Source: VHBM01 sp052386635 (lineage in GTDB: Archaea; Thermoproteota; Nitrososphaeria; Nitrososphaerales; Nitrosopumilaceae). Taken from it: a stretch of DNA of 19,783 nucleotides. A program made the position numbers and the translations under genes. The notes under the pieces were generated by a model. The model searched no databases and had not been told where the DNA came from. It saw only the letters and a list, made by a program, of their open reading frames with translations. Within the stretch, counting starts at the first letter, position 1, and every line of letters begins with the position of its first letter. The stretch lies in contig JBQTJY010000038.1 of the NCBI GenBank assembly GCA_052386635.1, forward strand, positions 1 through 19,783. The letters are read 5' to 3'. Shown here piece by piece: positions 1-6,377 of the stretch.

Positions 1-257
1 TCTTTGAGCTCAGGTTTTAGTTTAAACTCTAATGAATACCATATTTTTTTACCGTCTTTAGTTACAAAGGCATTTTTGTCTGTACTTCGGACAAATAGTG
101 ATTCATCGTCAAGAACAATTTTATTAAAATCATTATTATTGCGATCTTCAATTGGAGGAATTTCACTAAAATTTGTTAATGAAATTATAATTAATGATAA
201 TGTTATTGAGGCAAAAGCAATGCTTGCCACTAGAATTACAAATTTCCTATTTACCAT
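1..257 (-). CDS. Membrane-anchored or exported protein of unknown function, partial (3' end outside window)
   Basis: Reading the minus strand from ATG at 257 gives 85 residues with no stop before the window edge, so the C-terminal part is missing. Residues about 5-27 are a hydrophobic stretch (VILVASIAFASITLSLIII) with a short basic start (MVNRK), which reads as a signal anchor or uncleaved signal peptide. After it comes a hydrophilic region with DDE, TKDGKK and WYSLEFKL, so the rest is likely outside the membrane. An AT-rich GATTATT element at 281-287 lies about 27 bases upstream of the ATG, as expected for a leaderless archaeal transcript. No family is recognised. The open frame on the plus strand over the same bases (4-279) looks like its antisense shadow, because only the minus-strand product has a coherent signal-anchor design. 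Confidence 0.6.
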   Translation of the reverse strand, partial: MVNRKFVILVASIAFASITLSLIIISLTNFSEIPPIEDRNNNDFNKIVLDDESLFVRSTDKNAFVTKDGKKIWYSLEFKLKPELK

Positions 258-381
258 AACAACGAATTATTGGTTCTAGAAATAATCTTTTTTATCAAAA
301 TCCATACCTATAACTTTGAGTTTAAAATCAAAATTTGGCTATATGATAAATCATATTAAGGTAGTCGTAAAAATTTTTCTA
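258..381. promoter_or_regulatory. Divergent intergenic promoter region
   Basis: This 124-base AT-rich gap separates the leftward partial membrane gene from the rightward response regulator. GATTATT on the minus strand (281-287) is placed for the leftward gene. For the rightward gene a weak CATATTA (351-357) lies about 28 bases before the ATG at 382. Both assignments rest only on position and composition. Confidence 0.3.
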
Positions 382-1146
382 ATGGTTGACATTGTAACCA
401 AAAAAGAGTTTGAGGTTGCCTATACTAATATGAGAAACAATCAAACAAGTACAGCGTACAATCATTTGTTAAGACTTGCTGAAAAGTTAAAAAAAGAAAA
501 AAGTGCGAGGGCCGCAATACTGTATTTTCTTGCAGCAGAATGTAAAAAGTTAGAAGGAAAAGATAACCGCGATGAATTTATTGAAGCAGCAAAACAATAT
601 CTCAGGTTAGCAGAAAATTCAGGTAATGAATCAAAATCTGCATTTTTATGTGCTGCCAAATGTTTTGTTAAAGCAGGACATTATGATGATGCAAAAAAGT
701 CATTAGAAAATAGTAGAAAAGCTAGCATCAGTGAAATTGAAATCGACAGTATAGTATTTGTAATTGAAGATAGTAAAGCTATGGCTTTGAAAATTAAAAG
801 TATTTTAGAAGTTCTTAATTATAAAAATATTCAAGTGTTTAATACAGGAAATGATTTTTTGCGATCGTATAAATCATCGAGTAAAACAAATCAAAATCCA
901 ATTATTTTACTTGACATGGGTTTGCCAGATATTAGTGGTCAAGAGGTCGCACAAAAATTATTAGAAGATAACCCACGAATTCCAATTGTTTTAATTACAT
1001 CATATGAAAGATCATCGGATCTAATACGAAAAACAGTCGGGGATGGGATTACAGCTTTTATTCAAAAACCCTTTACTATTGAAGACATAAAAAAAGCGCT
1101 TGAAAAAGTGGAATTGGAGGAAATGTTACTGAAAAAAGAAAAGTGA
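382..1146 (+). CDS. Response regulator: N-terminal TPR-like helical domain fused to CheY-like receiver
   Basis: The 254-residue protein has two parts. Residues 1-115 are all-helical, with repeated Ala/Leu-rich helices (AAILYFLAAECKKL, AFLCAAKCFVKAGHYDDA) that look like TPR or SNAP-like repeats. Residues about 122-245 form a receiver domain with a full catalytic set: acidic pair E129/D130, phosphoacceptor D178 in LLDMGLPD, T206/S207 in LITS, and K229 in QKPF. There is no DNA-binding output domain, so output is probably by protein-protein contact. Placing the receiver at the C-terminus is the reverse of the usual order. Frames upstream allow starts at TTG 316 or ATG 343. ATG 382 was chosen because the upstream residues look unlike protein and a weak TATA-like element is well placed. 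It converges on the Lrp gene with a 21-base 3' overlap, and the kinase nearby is a plausible phosphodonor. Confidence 0.85.
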   Translation: MVDIVTKKEFEVAYTNMRNNQTSTAYNHLLRLAEKLKKEKSARAAILYFLAAECKKLEGKDNRDEFIEAAKQYLRLAENSGNESKSAFLCAAKCFVKAGHYDDAKKSLENSRKASISEIEIDSIVFVIEDSKAMALKIKSILEVLNYKNIQVFNTGNDFLRSYKSSSKTNQNPIILLDMGLPDISGQEVAQKLLEDNPRIPIVLITSYERSSDLIRKTVGDGITAFIQKPFTIEDIKKALEKVELEEMLLKKEK

Positions 1147-1629
1147 CATGTTTAAAATATTCATGTCTGTAATTTTGAAATTATACTTTTTATATTCTGA
1201 TATCTGATCAGAGAACTTTTCAATTATTTTTGACGCAAAATCTTGACCTGAGTCATCAATATTAAATGCCACAAACATGTTCCAGTCGCCCTCCATGTTT
1301 GCTACAAATAGGTAGTTTGGAAATTTTGAAACAACTTCTTTAAGTGAGTTTTGTGTCAGGTTAAGAGATTTTGATGGTTTAAATCGTAAAAGGAGGCCTT
1401 CGCATTGGTTTGACTGTAATACGTCGCTTAAAATGGCCTTGTATCCTTTTATGAGCCCACTTTTTTCTAGCCTCTCAATTCTTTTTCGTATTGTCCTATC
1501 TGAAACTTCATGGCCTAACTTTCTAAGCTCTGATGCTATTTCTTTTGAAGGCGTTCTTGCGTTATTGCTTAAGATTTCTACAATTTTTTGATCTATTTTG
1601 TCGCTATCTGAAAGAATTTCATTTCCCAT
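1126..1629 (-). CDS. Lrp/AsnC-family transcriptional regulator
   Basis: This 167-residue protein is the size of a classic Lrp/AsnC regulator. Residues about 10-65 form the N-terminal winged helix-turn-helix: KIDQKIVEILSNNAR, then EIASELRKLG, then the recognition segment SDRTIRKRIERLEKSGLIKGY, which closely follows the family pattern. Residues about 75-165 match a RAM-type ligand-binding and oligomerisation domain (LLRFKPSKS, NYLFVANMEGDWNMFVAF). In archaea such proteins are local or global regulators that sense amino acids or other small molecules. The target cannot be read here. The start lies 22 bases after the kinase stop on the same strand, so the two are probably co-transcribed, although an AT-rich stretch in the gap could also act as its own promoter. 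Its last 21 bases overlap the convergent response regulator gene. Confidence 0.88.
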   Translation of the reverse strand: MGNEILSDSDKIDQKIVEILSNNARTPSKEIASELRKLGHEVSDRTIRKRIERLEKSGLIKGYKAILSDVLQSNQCEGLLLRFKPSKSLNLTQNSLKEVVSKFPNYLFVANMEGDWNMFVAFNIDDSGQDFASKIIEKFSDQISEYKKYNFKITDMNILNMSLFFFQ

Positions 1630-1651
1630 GATTACTCAACTTTATTTATGT

Positions 1652-3508
1652 TTATGAAGTCTCCGGTAAATTTTTTGGGATGGTAAAATAAAACACCACC
1701 TCATTTGGTTTTTGTTCCACCCAAATATCTCCTGAATGTGCATCTATAATTCCTTTACATATAGCTAAACCAAGCCCGCTCCCTCCCTTTTCTCTTGTAA
1801 GTGAAGAGTCTGCCTGATAGAATTTATCAAAAAGATATGGTACAGATTCTTTTGGAACTCCTTGACCATTGTCTTTAACCGCAAATTGGATCTTGTCAAG
1901 AAAATTAGTTACAGAAATTTCGATCGTGCCGCTATTTGGATAAATAGCCTCGATGCTATTTTTAATTAAATTGGTAAGAACTTGAAGTATTCTTTCTTTA
2001 TCACATGCTATGTTTAGGCCTCCAGCTTTGATATGTCTGATTTGAAGTTTAGCATCTTTTATTTTAGGTAACATGGTGTCAATTGCTTTTGATATTATAG
2101 AATCTACGTTGTGGGTTATCATTTTCATACGCAGTTTTCCAAGTTCCAATCTCTGTGCATCTAAAAGATCATTAATTAGTTGTAAAAGCGAAGTTGAGCT
2201 TTCTTTTATCACTGAGAGTCGTTCTTTTTGTTTTTCGTTAAGATTACCAAAACGTTCCGTTAATAAAATATCGGCATAGCCTTGAATTGGAACGAGTGGA
2301 GTTTTTAATTCATGAGTAATCATCGCAAGAAATTCATCTTTAGCGATGTCAATTTTCCTTGCGTCATCTTCTCTTTCCTTAATAGTTTGTGACATGGTGT
2401 TAAATGTATTTATCAAATCACCGATTTCATCTTTTGAGTCGTGTGTTATTTTTTCCCCGTATTTACCTTCTTTTACTCTAACTAACGCGCTTGTTATTTT
2501 CTGTAGTGGAAAAAGGGATTTTCTAATAATGAAGATTACAATAACAAAAACAACGATGTCAATTATAGTCATTATTTGTAATATATACTGCCTTTGATCA
2601 ATTTCTTGTTCAATTTGATCATTCCAAGAATCGTATAGCCCATCAAGTGATTTTGTTAAAAGTGTGCGTTCTTGATTTAATTGCCTTAAAGCGATACCAA
2701 ATTTTTCTGAAACAAGTGAGTTAGATTCAATGATGAGAATTCGATAACGTATAGATTCCCAAAGTGGATCAATTTGTTTTAGTGCAAACGAACTTTCTTC
2801 TGGAATTGCAGATAGTGATTCTACATTAGATTCGTTTAAACTTGAATCATCTAATGGTATTCCAAGTAACTTTCTTAAATTAACGTCATACATTATCCGG
2901 TGTTCCGTAAGTGAACTTCTAGCAGTGTCATCACCTAGTGAAATTAAAAGTACGTCTTCGTTAATTCGTTCTATAATACTAGTAAGCGATTCTGCTATTT
3001 CTTGATGTTGCAGATAGTTTCTATCAAGAGTTGAGAGTTCATCAATTATCTGTTTGGTATAAAGTATAAACTCTGGATTTTTAGTTAGAACATAGCTTAT
3101 TGATTCCCTAACTTCAGAATTAAAAACTGGCTCCATTTCTATTTTATGAGCATTAGATTTGTAGCTAGTCCACAAGTTATAGATATGAATAAATTTATCA
3201 CTGATCGTAGTTGGTACAGAAACAATCTCAGTTTCATCAGCAACACCACCTTTCTCTAAAAATCTGAATGTAGAATCAACTTCACCAATTTTTTGTTGTA
3301 ACAAACTTCGATCTGCCTCATTTCCTGCAGCTATTGAGCTTGCAAGAGCTGCTATGTTAGACATCTCAACTTTTAGATCATTTATGGCTATAAGAGAAAT
3401 AGAGTCTTTGGTGCTTTCTTGCTGCATTGTGAAAAGAAGTAGTAAATTAAATGCTGCAATACCTATTAAAATTACTAGTAAAAGATACGTTTTTTTTACG
3501 AACTTCAT
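1652..3508 (-). CDS. Membrane sensor histidine kinase (HAMP-HisKA-HATPase)
   Basis: With ATG at 3508 the product is 618 residues. TM1 is about residues 7-27. An extracytoplasmic, mostly helical sensor of roughly 280 residues follows, then TM2 at about 310-328. A HAMP linker spans about 330-385 (LFPLQKITSALVRVKEGKYG, DEIGDLINTFN). HisKA has H399 in the H-box ITHELKTPLVPIQGY. The HATPase domain shows an N-box with N513/N517, a G1 box DNGQGVP (547-551), an F-box LFDKFYQ and a G2 box GGSGLGLAI (575-583). There is no receiver or PAS domain. The sensor matches no fold I can name with confidence. A longer start at 3553 is possible, but 3508 sits about 25 bases from a TATA-like element and begins MKFVKK before TM1. 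The gene diverges from the HPt-receiver pair and is followed by the Lrp gene. Confidence 0.93.
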   Translation of the reverse strand: MKFVKKTYLLLVILIGIAAFNLLLLFTMQQESTKDSISLIAINDLKVEMSNIAALASSIAAGNEADRSLLQQKIGEVDSTFRFLEKGGVADETEIVSVPTTISDKFIHIYNLWTSYKSNAHKIEMEPVFNSEVRESISYVLTKNPEFILYTKQIIDELSTLDRNYLQHQEIAESLTSIIERINEDVLLISLGDDTARSSLTEHRIMYDVNLRKLLGIPLDDSSLNESNVESLSAIPEESSFALKQIDPLWESIRYRILIIESNSLVSEKFGIALRQLNQERTLLTKSLDGLYDSWNDQIEQEIDQRQYILQIMTIIDIVVFVIVIFIIRKSLFPLQKITSALVRVKEGKYGEKITHDSKDEIGDLINTFNTMSQTIKEREDDARKIDIAKDEFLAMITHELKTPLVPIQGYADILLTERFGNLNEKQKERLSVIKESSTSLLQLINDLLDAQRLELGKLRMKMITHNVDSIISKAIDTMLPKIKDAKLQIRHIKAGGLNIACDKERILQVLTNLIKNSIEAIYPNSGTIEISVTNFLDKIQFAVKDNGQGVPKESVPYLFDKFYQADSSLTREKGGSGLGLAICKGIIDAHSGDIWVEQKPNEVVFYFTIPKNLPETS

Positions 3509-3527
3509 TTTCAGTGATTTACCATAC

Positions 3528-3540
3528 AGTATATAAAAAC
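3528..3540. promoter_or_regulatory. Shared TATA-like element between histidine kinase and HPt genes
   Basis: The sequence AGTATATAAAAAC (3529-3541) reads as a TATA box on both strands. Its centre is about 25 bases from the kinase ATG at 3508 on the minus strand and about 32 bases from the HPt ATG at 3566 on the plus strand. Only 57 bases separate the two starts, so a single AT core probably serves both directions. This is inferred from spacing only. Confidence 0.45.
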
Positions 3541-3565
3541 CACATATGATCACTCAAGCGTCTGC

Positions 3566-3934
3566 ATGTCTGACATATTTATTAAAATGGCACAAAACGA
3601 ATTAGGCGAGAGCATAAAATCCCTAGAAGCAATAATTGCAGATTGCAAATCCGATTCTGATGTTATTTCTAATTACAAAGAGATAGAAAGACATCTACAT
3701 AATATTAAAGGGCTTGCACCAATGAGTGGTTTTGAAAAGATGGGTCAAATTGCAGATCTTGCTGGTGAGATATTAATTGATGTTATAAAAAATAATTTGA
3801 AATTTTCTAGCTACAATTTTGTAAATGAATCAGTCAGAACAATGAAATTAGTTTTAGAAGAGCGTATTTTTAATTTGGAGCAACTAAAAAGAAAAAATAT
3901 TACATCTCCACAAATTCTTGGATTGTTTAAATGA
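3566..3934 (+). CDS. Stand-alone histidine phosphotransfer (HPt) protein
   Basis: The 122-residue protein is small, helical and soluble. Its diagnostic motif is ERHLHNIKGLAPMSGF (about 41-56), which matches the phosphorylatable helix of HPt and CheA P1 domains (H-x-x-K-G followed by a Gly/Phe turn). H45 is the expected phosphoacceptor, with K48 and G49 conserved. There is no CheA dimerisation or kinase domain, so it is a transfer protein only. An alternative start is the ATG at 3587. The stop is 19 bases before a CheY-like receiver on the same strand, and the gene diverges from a histidine kinase. It probably carries phosphate between receivers or serves as a phosphate sink. Identification rests on one motif plus size and context. 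Both the motif and the neighbours are strong support. Confidence 0.8.
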   Translation: MSDIFIKMAQNELGESIKSLEAIIADCKSDSDVISNYKEIERHLHNIKGLAPMSGFEKMGQIADLAGEILIDVIKNNLKFSSYNFVNESVRTMKLVLEERIFNLEQLKRKNITSPQILGLFK

Positions 3935-3953
3935 GTATTTGTAAAGTTATGAT

Positions 3954-4313
3954 ATGGCACGTGTAATGGTAGCAGAAGACTCTAATGCAATACGATTAGT
4001 ATTACAAGATATCCTGCAGCTTGGAAACCACGAACTAGTTGCAGAGGCGGTAGATGGCATTGATGCAATAGAAAAATACAACTCAGTAAAGCCAGATATT
4101 TTATTGCTTGATTTGGCTATGCCAAAAAAAGACGGGATCACGGTGGCAAAAGAAATATTACAACTTGACCCACACGCAAAAATAATTATAGTTACAGCTA
4201 CCGACAATCAAAAAATTATTAATGAGTGTCTTGAAGTTGGCGCAAAACATTGCATTATAAAACCGTTTGAGTTTTCCGATGTTTTAAATGCAATAAATTC
4301 AATTTGTGGCTAA
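3954..4313 (+). CDS. Single-domain CheY-like response regulator
   Basis: The 119-residue protein is a complete receiver with nothing attached. It has the acidic pair E8/D9 (MVAEDSN), phosphoacceptor D53 in LLLDLAMPKKDG, T81 in IIIVTATD, and K103 in IIKPFEF. The order and spacing are those of a functional CheY fold. A single-domain receiver acts through protein contact or relays phosphate through an HPt protein. Such an HPt protein is encoded 19 bases upstream and probably in the same transcript. No other chemotaxis genes are visible, so a motor-switch role cannot be argued from this window. Confidence 0.92.
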   Translation: MARVMVAEDSNAIRLVLQDILQLGNHELVAEAVDGIDAIEKYNSVKPDILLLDLAMPKKDGITVAKEILQLDPHAKIIIVTATDNQKIINECLEVGAKHCIIKPFEFSDVLNAINSICG

Positions 4314-4327
4314 ATTAAAATAAATTA

Positions 4328-4347
4328 TTATAAAAAAGAAAAAAAGA
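4328..4347 (-). terminator. T-rich terminator for the leftward secreted-protein gene
   Basis: Directly after the stop at 4350, the minus strand reads CTCTTTTTTTCTTTTTTATA. A run of U without a stem is the usual archaeal termination signal. It lies in the short gap between two convergent genes. Confidence 0.4.
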
Positions 4348-4349
4348 GT

Positions 4350-5048
4350 TTAGGTATCCTGGAATGTGATATCCCAGTTAATAGTTAGTGTGTCGCTTGC
4401 ACCAATGTTTACTGCTGAAAATGTCTGTCGTGCAAACAATATACCAGTACCTCCACCACCAGTAGGAGTTCGTGTGAATAGACCTACTTCATCAACACTG
4501 TTTACGTTACAGCTGGCAGATCCTGAAAAAGTTGCGTTTGTAACTATAACAAGTAGTTTTGCGGTGTTTGGATCTTGGTTACCACCACCGTTTGATAGTT
4601 TGAATGCGGCGGTCTGATTTGCACAGCTTCCTAATCCAGTTCTATCTACAAGATCTCTTTGACCTGAGGCTGCAGCTGTTTCGCCACCTATGCCTATTGC
4701 CATTGACTTGACTGCACCTGCTCTAGCAGGAGCGCCAGCTGTCAGGTTAAAGTTATTTTGTCCTGAATCAAGCGAAGATGGGTTTGCTGTCCAATTTCCA
4801 AAGGTTTGCATGATAATAGCTTCTAGTCCAAAATTAGTGATCACGTTATCTGATTCTCTATATGCCTTAAGATTGCCGTTTTCATCATATAGAAAAACTT
4901 TGACATGGCCATTTACAAATGAACCTGCCTTTGGAAGCGGTGCAGAAAGATCTGGTGATGTTACGTCGTTTTGTGCTACTGCAAAAGTAAGCCCAGCAGA
5001 TATAATTGCTATGCCTAGTAATGCCAGTATAGTAGTACCTTGTTTCAT
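4350..5048 (-). CDS. Secreted protein resembling virion/tail-type surface proteins
   Basis: The 232-residue product begins with a clear signal peptide (MKQGTTILALLGIAIISAG...TFAVA, cut about residue 25). The mature part opens with HVKVFLYDENGNLKAYRESDNVITNFG, followed by a Gly/Ala-rich middle (MAIGIGGETAAASGQRDL), then VDEVGLF, ILFARQTFS and a closing DTLTINWDITF. From recalled family patterns, this order (untethered N-x-ITN-x-G, 'IGIG', 'EVGLF', 'LFAR', 'TLTI-W-I') is like beta-rich proteins often found in tailed-virus structural modules. That likeness is inference from motif order, not a search result. TTATAAT at about 5073-5079 (minus) is about 28 bases before the ATG, so the transcript is probably leaderless. 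No virus genes surround it. Confidence 0.75.
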   Translation of the reverse strand: MKQGTTILALLGIAIISAGLTFAVAQNDVTSPDLSAPLPKAGSFVNGHVKVFLYDENGNLKAYRESDNVITNFGLEAIIMQTFGNWTANPSSLDSGQNNFNLTAGAPARAGAVKSMAIGIGGETAAASGQRDLVDRTGLGSCANQTAAFKLSNGGGNQDPNTAKLLVIVTNATFSGSASCNVNSVDEVGLFTRTPTGGGGTGILFARQTFSAVNIGASDTLTINWDITFQDT

Positions 5049-5112
5049 TGACTTTGCTTCTAATGTGTGACATTATAAGGTTAAGGGTAAAAGATTACAA
5101 TCTAAAAAACCG

Positions 5113-5126
5113 TAATGGTACCATTA
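5113..5126. repeat. Perfect 14-bp palindrome (candidate operator)
   Basis: TAATGGTACCATTA is its own reverse complement. It lies between the end of the small anchored protein gene (5152) and the TATA region of the leftward secreted-protein gene, about 65 bases before that ATG. The half-site AATGGTA recurs at 5145-5151. A repressor or activator site for the secreted gene is plausible, and a transcript-end hairpin is the alternative. Confidence 0.4.
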
Positions 5127-5151
5127 TGCAAATATTGATTCCAGAATGGTA

Positions 5152-5379
5152 TTATGGACCTTCTTGAGACTCAACTCCATCAGAAACACTGACTTGGAGT
5201 TCTTTTCCCTCAGTTTCCTCTGCAGGTTCTACATTTACGGTTACCGCATCATTTGTCCCTATTGATTCCGTATCATTGTCTGGCGGAGTTGTTGCTATAT
5301 CGGTGTATGAAATTCCAACCATTGCAATTATGATGGCTATAACTATACCAATTCCAATAGCATAGCTACTTTTTTTCAC
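5152..5379 (-). CDS. Small membrane-anchored acidic protein of unknown function
   Basis: Starting at GTG 5379 gives 75 residues: a basic start (MKKSSYA), one membrane segment (GIGIVIAIIIAMVGISY), then an acidic, Pro/Glu/Thr-rich tail of about 50 residues (DNDTESIGTND, EPAEETEGKE). The tail has no globular look and probably lies outside the membrane. A TTG five codons upstream (5394) is the alternative start. GTG was preferred because TTTATA on the minus strand at about 5403-5408 then lies about 26 bases upstream, the normal leaderless spacing. The gene diverges from the CBM9-like exported protein across a short promoter gap, so the two may be co-regulated. No family recognised. Confidence 0.6.
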   Translation of the reverse strand: MKKSSYAIGIGIVIAIIIAMVGISYTDIATTPPDNDTESIGTNDAVTVNVEPAEETEGKELQVSVSDGVESQEGP

Positions 5380-5456
5380 AATAATATGGGTCAAAACTAA
5401 GTATAAAAATATAGGTCACAAATTTATTTAATGACGCTTAGTTAAAAAGTCACAAT
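5380..5456. promoter_or_regulatory. Divergent promoter gap between two exported-protein genes
   Basis: On the minus strand TTTATA (about 5403-5408) is about 26 bases before GTG 5379. On the plus strand TTTATTTAA (5423-5431) is about 30 bases before TTG 5457. The two TATA-like elements are about 20 bases apart and point away from each other. Confidence 0.45.
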
Positions 5457-6236
5457 TTGAAAAAGGTTTTACTGTTTATTGTAGTTTCTAGTTTTTTGCT
5501 AAATTATGCTTTTGCACAACTAATGCCTGTTACTTTGAGTACAGGTACTGACGATATGGTTTTTGATGGAAGGTGGTCATTTAGACAAGAATGGAAACCA
5601 ACTTCTTTACACAATGAATTCTATAGTGACAAACATGAGATGGTCATCAAGGTTGGGCATGATTATGAAAATATCTATGTTCTTCTTGATTTTATCACAA
5701 AGGCGTATAATTACAAAGATAGAGCGTTTGTTTGCCTTGATAGTAATCCGGATCGTGATACCAAACCTTCTAGTACCACTTTTTGCTTTACAACAACTCC
5801 AGATTCACAGTATCCAAAAACCTTGCAAGGAGGCAGCCCTATTGCAATTACAGGTTATTTCACTCAGATACCAAATCACCCCAATTTAGCTGCCGTTGGT
5901 GGAATTTCTGATCAAGACGATCGTTTTTCTAGTATACCTCATGAAAGTTATGAATTTAAAATTCCAATTGATGTTATTGGGATATCTAACAGATATGGGT
6001 TTTATGTTAGTGTTGTAGATGGACAAAGCGGAAAAAGTTACAACTGGCCGCAACTAACAACACCAGATAGGCATCCATACATTCCACCTCCAAATATGTG
6101 GGGCGAGGTTTTTTCTCCTGATCAGTCCATACCAGAATTTAGCTTACCGCATTACATCTTGATATCAACGTTGTTACTTTCAATAATTATTGGAAAAATA
6201 AGACTAAAAACTAGTAAATTTGTTAATAGATTTTGA
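5457..6236 (+). CDS. Exported CBM9/DOMON-like protein with PEFG-CTERM-like anchor
   Basis: The 259-residue protein starts at TTG (MKKVLLFIVVSSFLLNYAFA then Q), a typical signal peptide. The body has DGRWSFRQEW near residue 37, then ENIYVLLDF and RAFVCLDSNPDRDT. This is the pattern of CBM9-like/DOMON beta-sandwich domains, which bind sugars or haem outside the cell. The C-terminus has IPEFS (about 225-229), a hydrophobic segment (HYILISTLLLSIIIG) and a basic end (KIRLKTSKF). That layout matches the thaumarchaeal PEFG-CTERM sorting signal with Ser in place of the final Gly. The protein is therefore probably processed and anchored at the cell surface. The ligand is unknown. A TATA-like element about 30 bases upstream supports the TTG start. 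Confidence 0.75.
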   Translation: MKKVLLFIVVSSFLLNYAFAQLMPVTLSTGTDDMVFDGRWSFRQEWKPTSLHNEFYSDKHEMVIKVGHDYENIYVLLDFITKAYNYKDRAFVCLDSNPDRDTKPSSTTFCFTTTPDSQYPKTLQGGSPIAITGYFTQIPNHPNLAAVGGISDQDDRFSSIPHESYEFKIPIDVIGISNRYGFYVSVVDGQSGKSYNWPQLTTPDRHPYIPPPNMWGEVFSPDQSIPEFSLPHYILISTLLLSIIIGKIRLKTSKFVNRF

Positions 6237-6278
6237 ATATAATGACTAACAGACATATACAAAATTTGTATGTCTAAA

Positions 6279-6377
6279 TTAATCTAGAGAAAAATCATAC
6301 TTGCAGCTCTGGCATTTGTTATTTTGTCCAAAATATTTTTTGCACTTGGGGCAAGTCACTTTGGTTTTACACCTCAA
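6279..6377 (-). CDS. 32-residue zinc-ribbon microprotein overlapping the upstream gene
   Basis: The minus strand from TTG 6377 gives MRCKTKVTCPKCKKYFGQ followed by NNKCQSCKYDFSLD and stop. Two CxxC knuckles (C9/C12 and C22/C25) are separated by nine residues, which is a minimal zinc ribbon. The start overlaps the last 11 bases of the exported protein gene in a different frame, which suggests translational coupling. A GTG at residue 7 is an alternative start. It is very short, so the call depends on the cysteine pattern and the close coupling. A role in binding nucleic acid or protein is possible but not shown. Confidence 0.5.
   Translation of the reverse strand: MRCKTKVTCPKCKKYFGQNNKCQSCKYDFSLD

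Noticed and set aside
4..279. Plus-strand 91-residue open frame at the left edge
   Set aside because: The minus strand encodes a coherent signal-anchor protein over the same bases. The plus-strand product has no motif and ends in a low-complexity run.
3354..3536. Plus-strand 60-residue frame opposite the kinase N-terminus
   Set aside because: It is the antisense of TM1 and the sensor start. The kinase frame is supported by all downstream domains.
4690..5070. Plus-strand 126-residue frame opposite the secreted protein
   Set aside because: It has no signal peptide or motif and would have to read across the promoter of the well-supported minus-strand gene.
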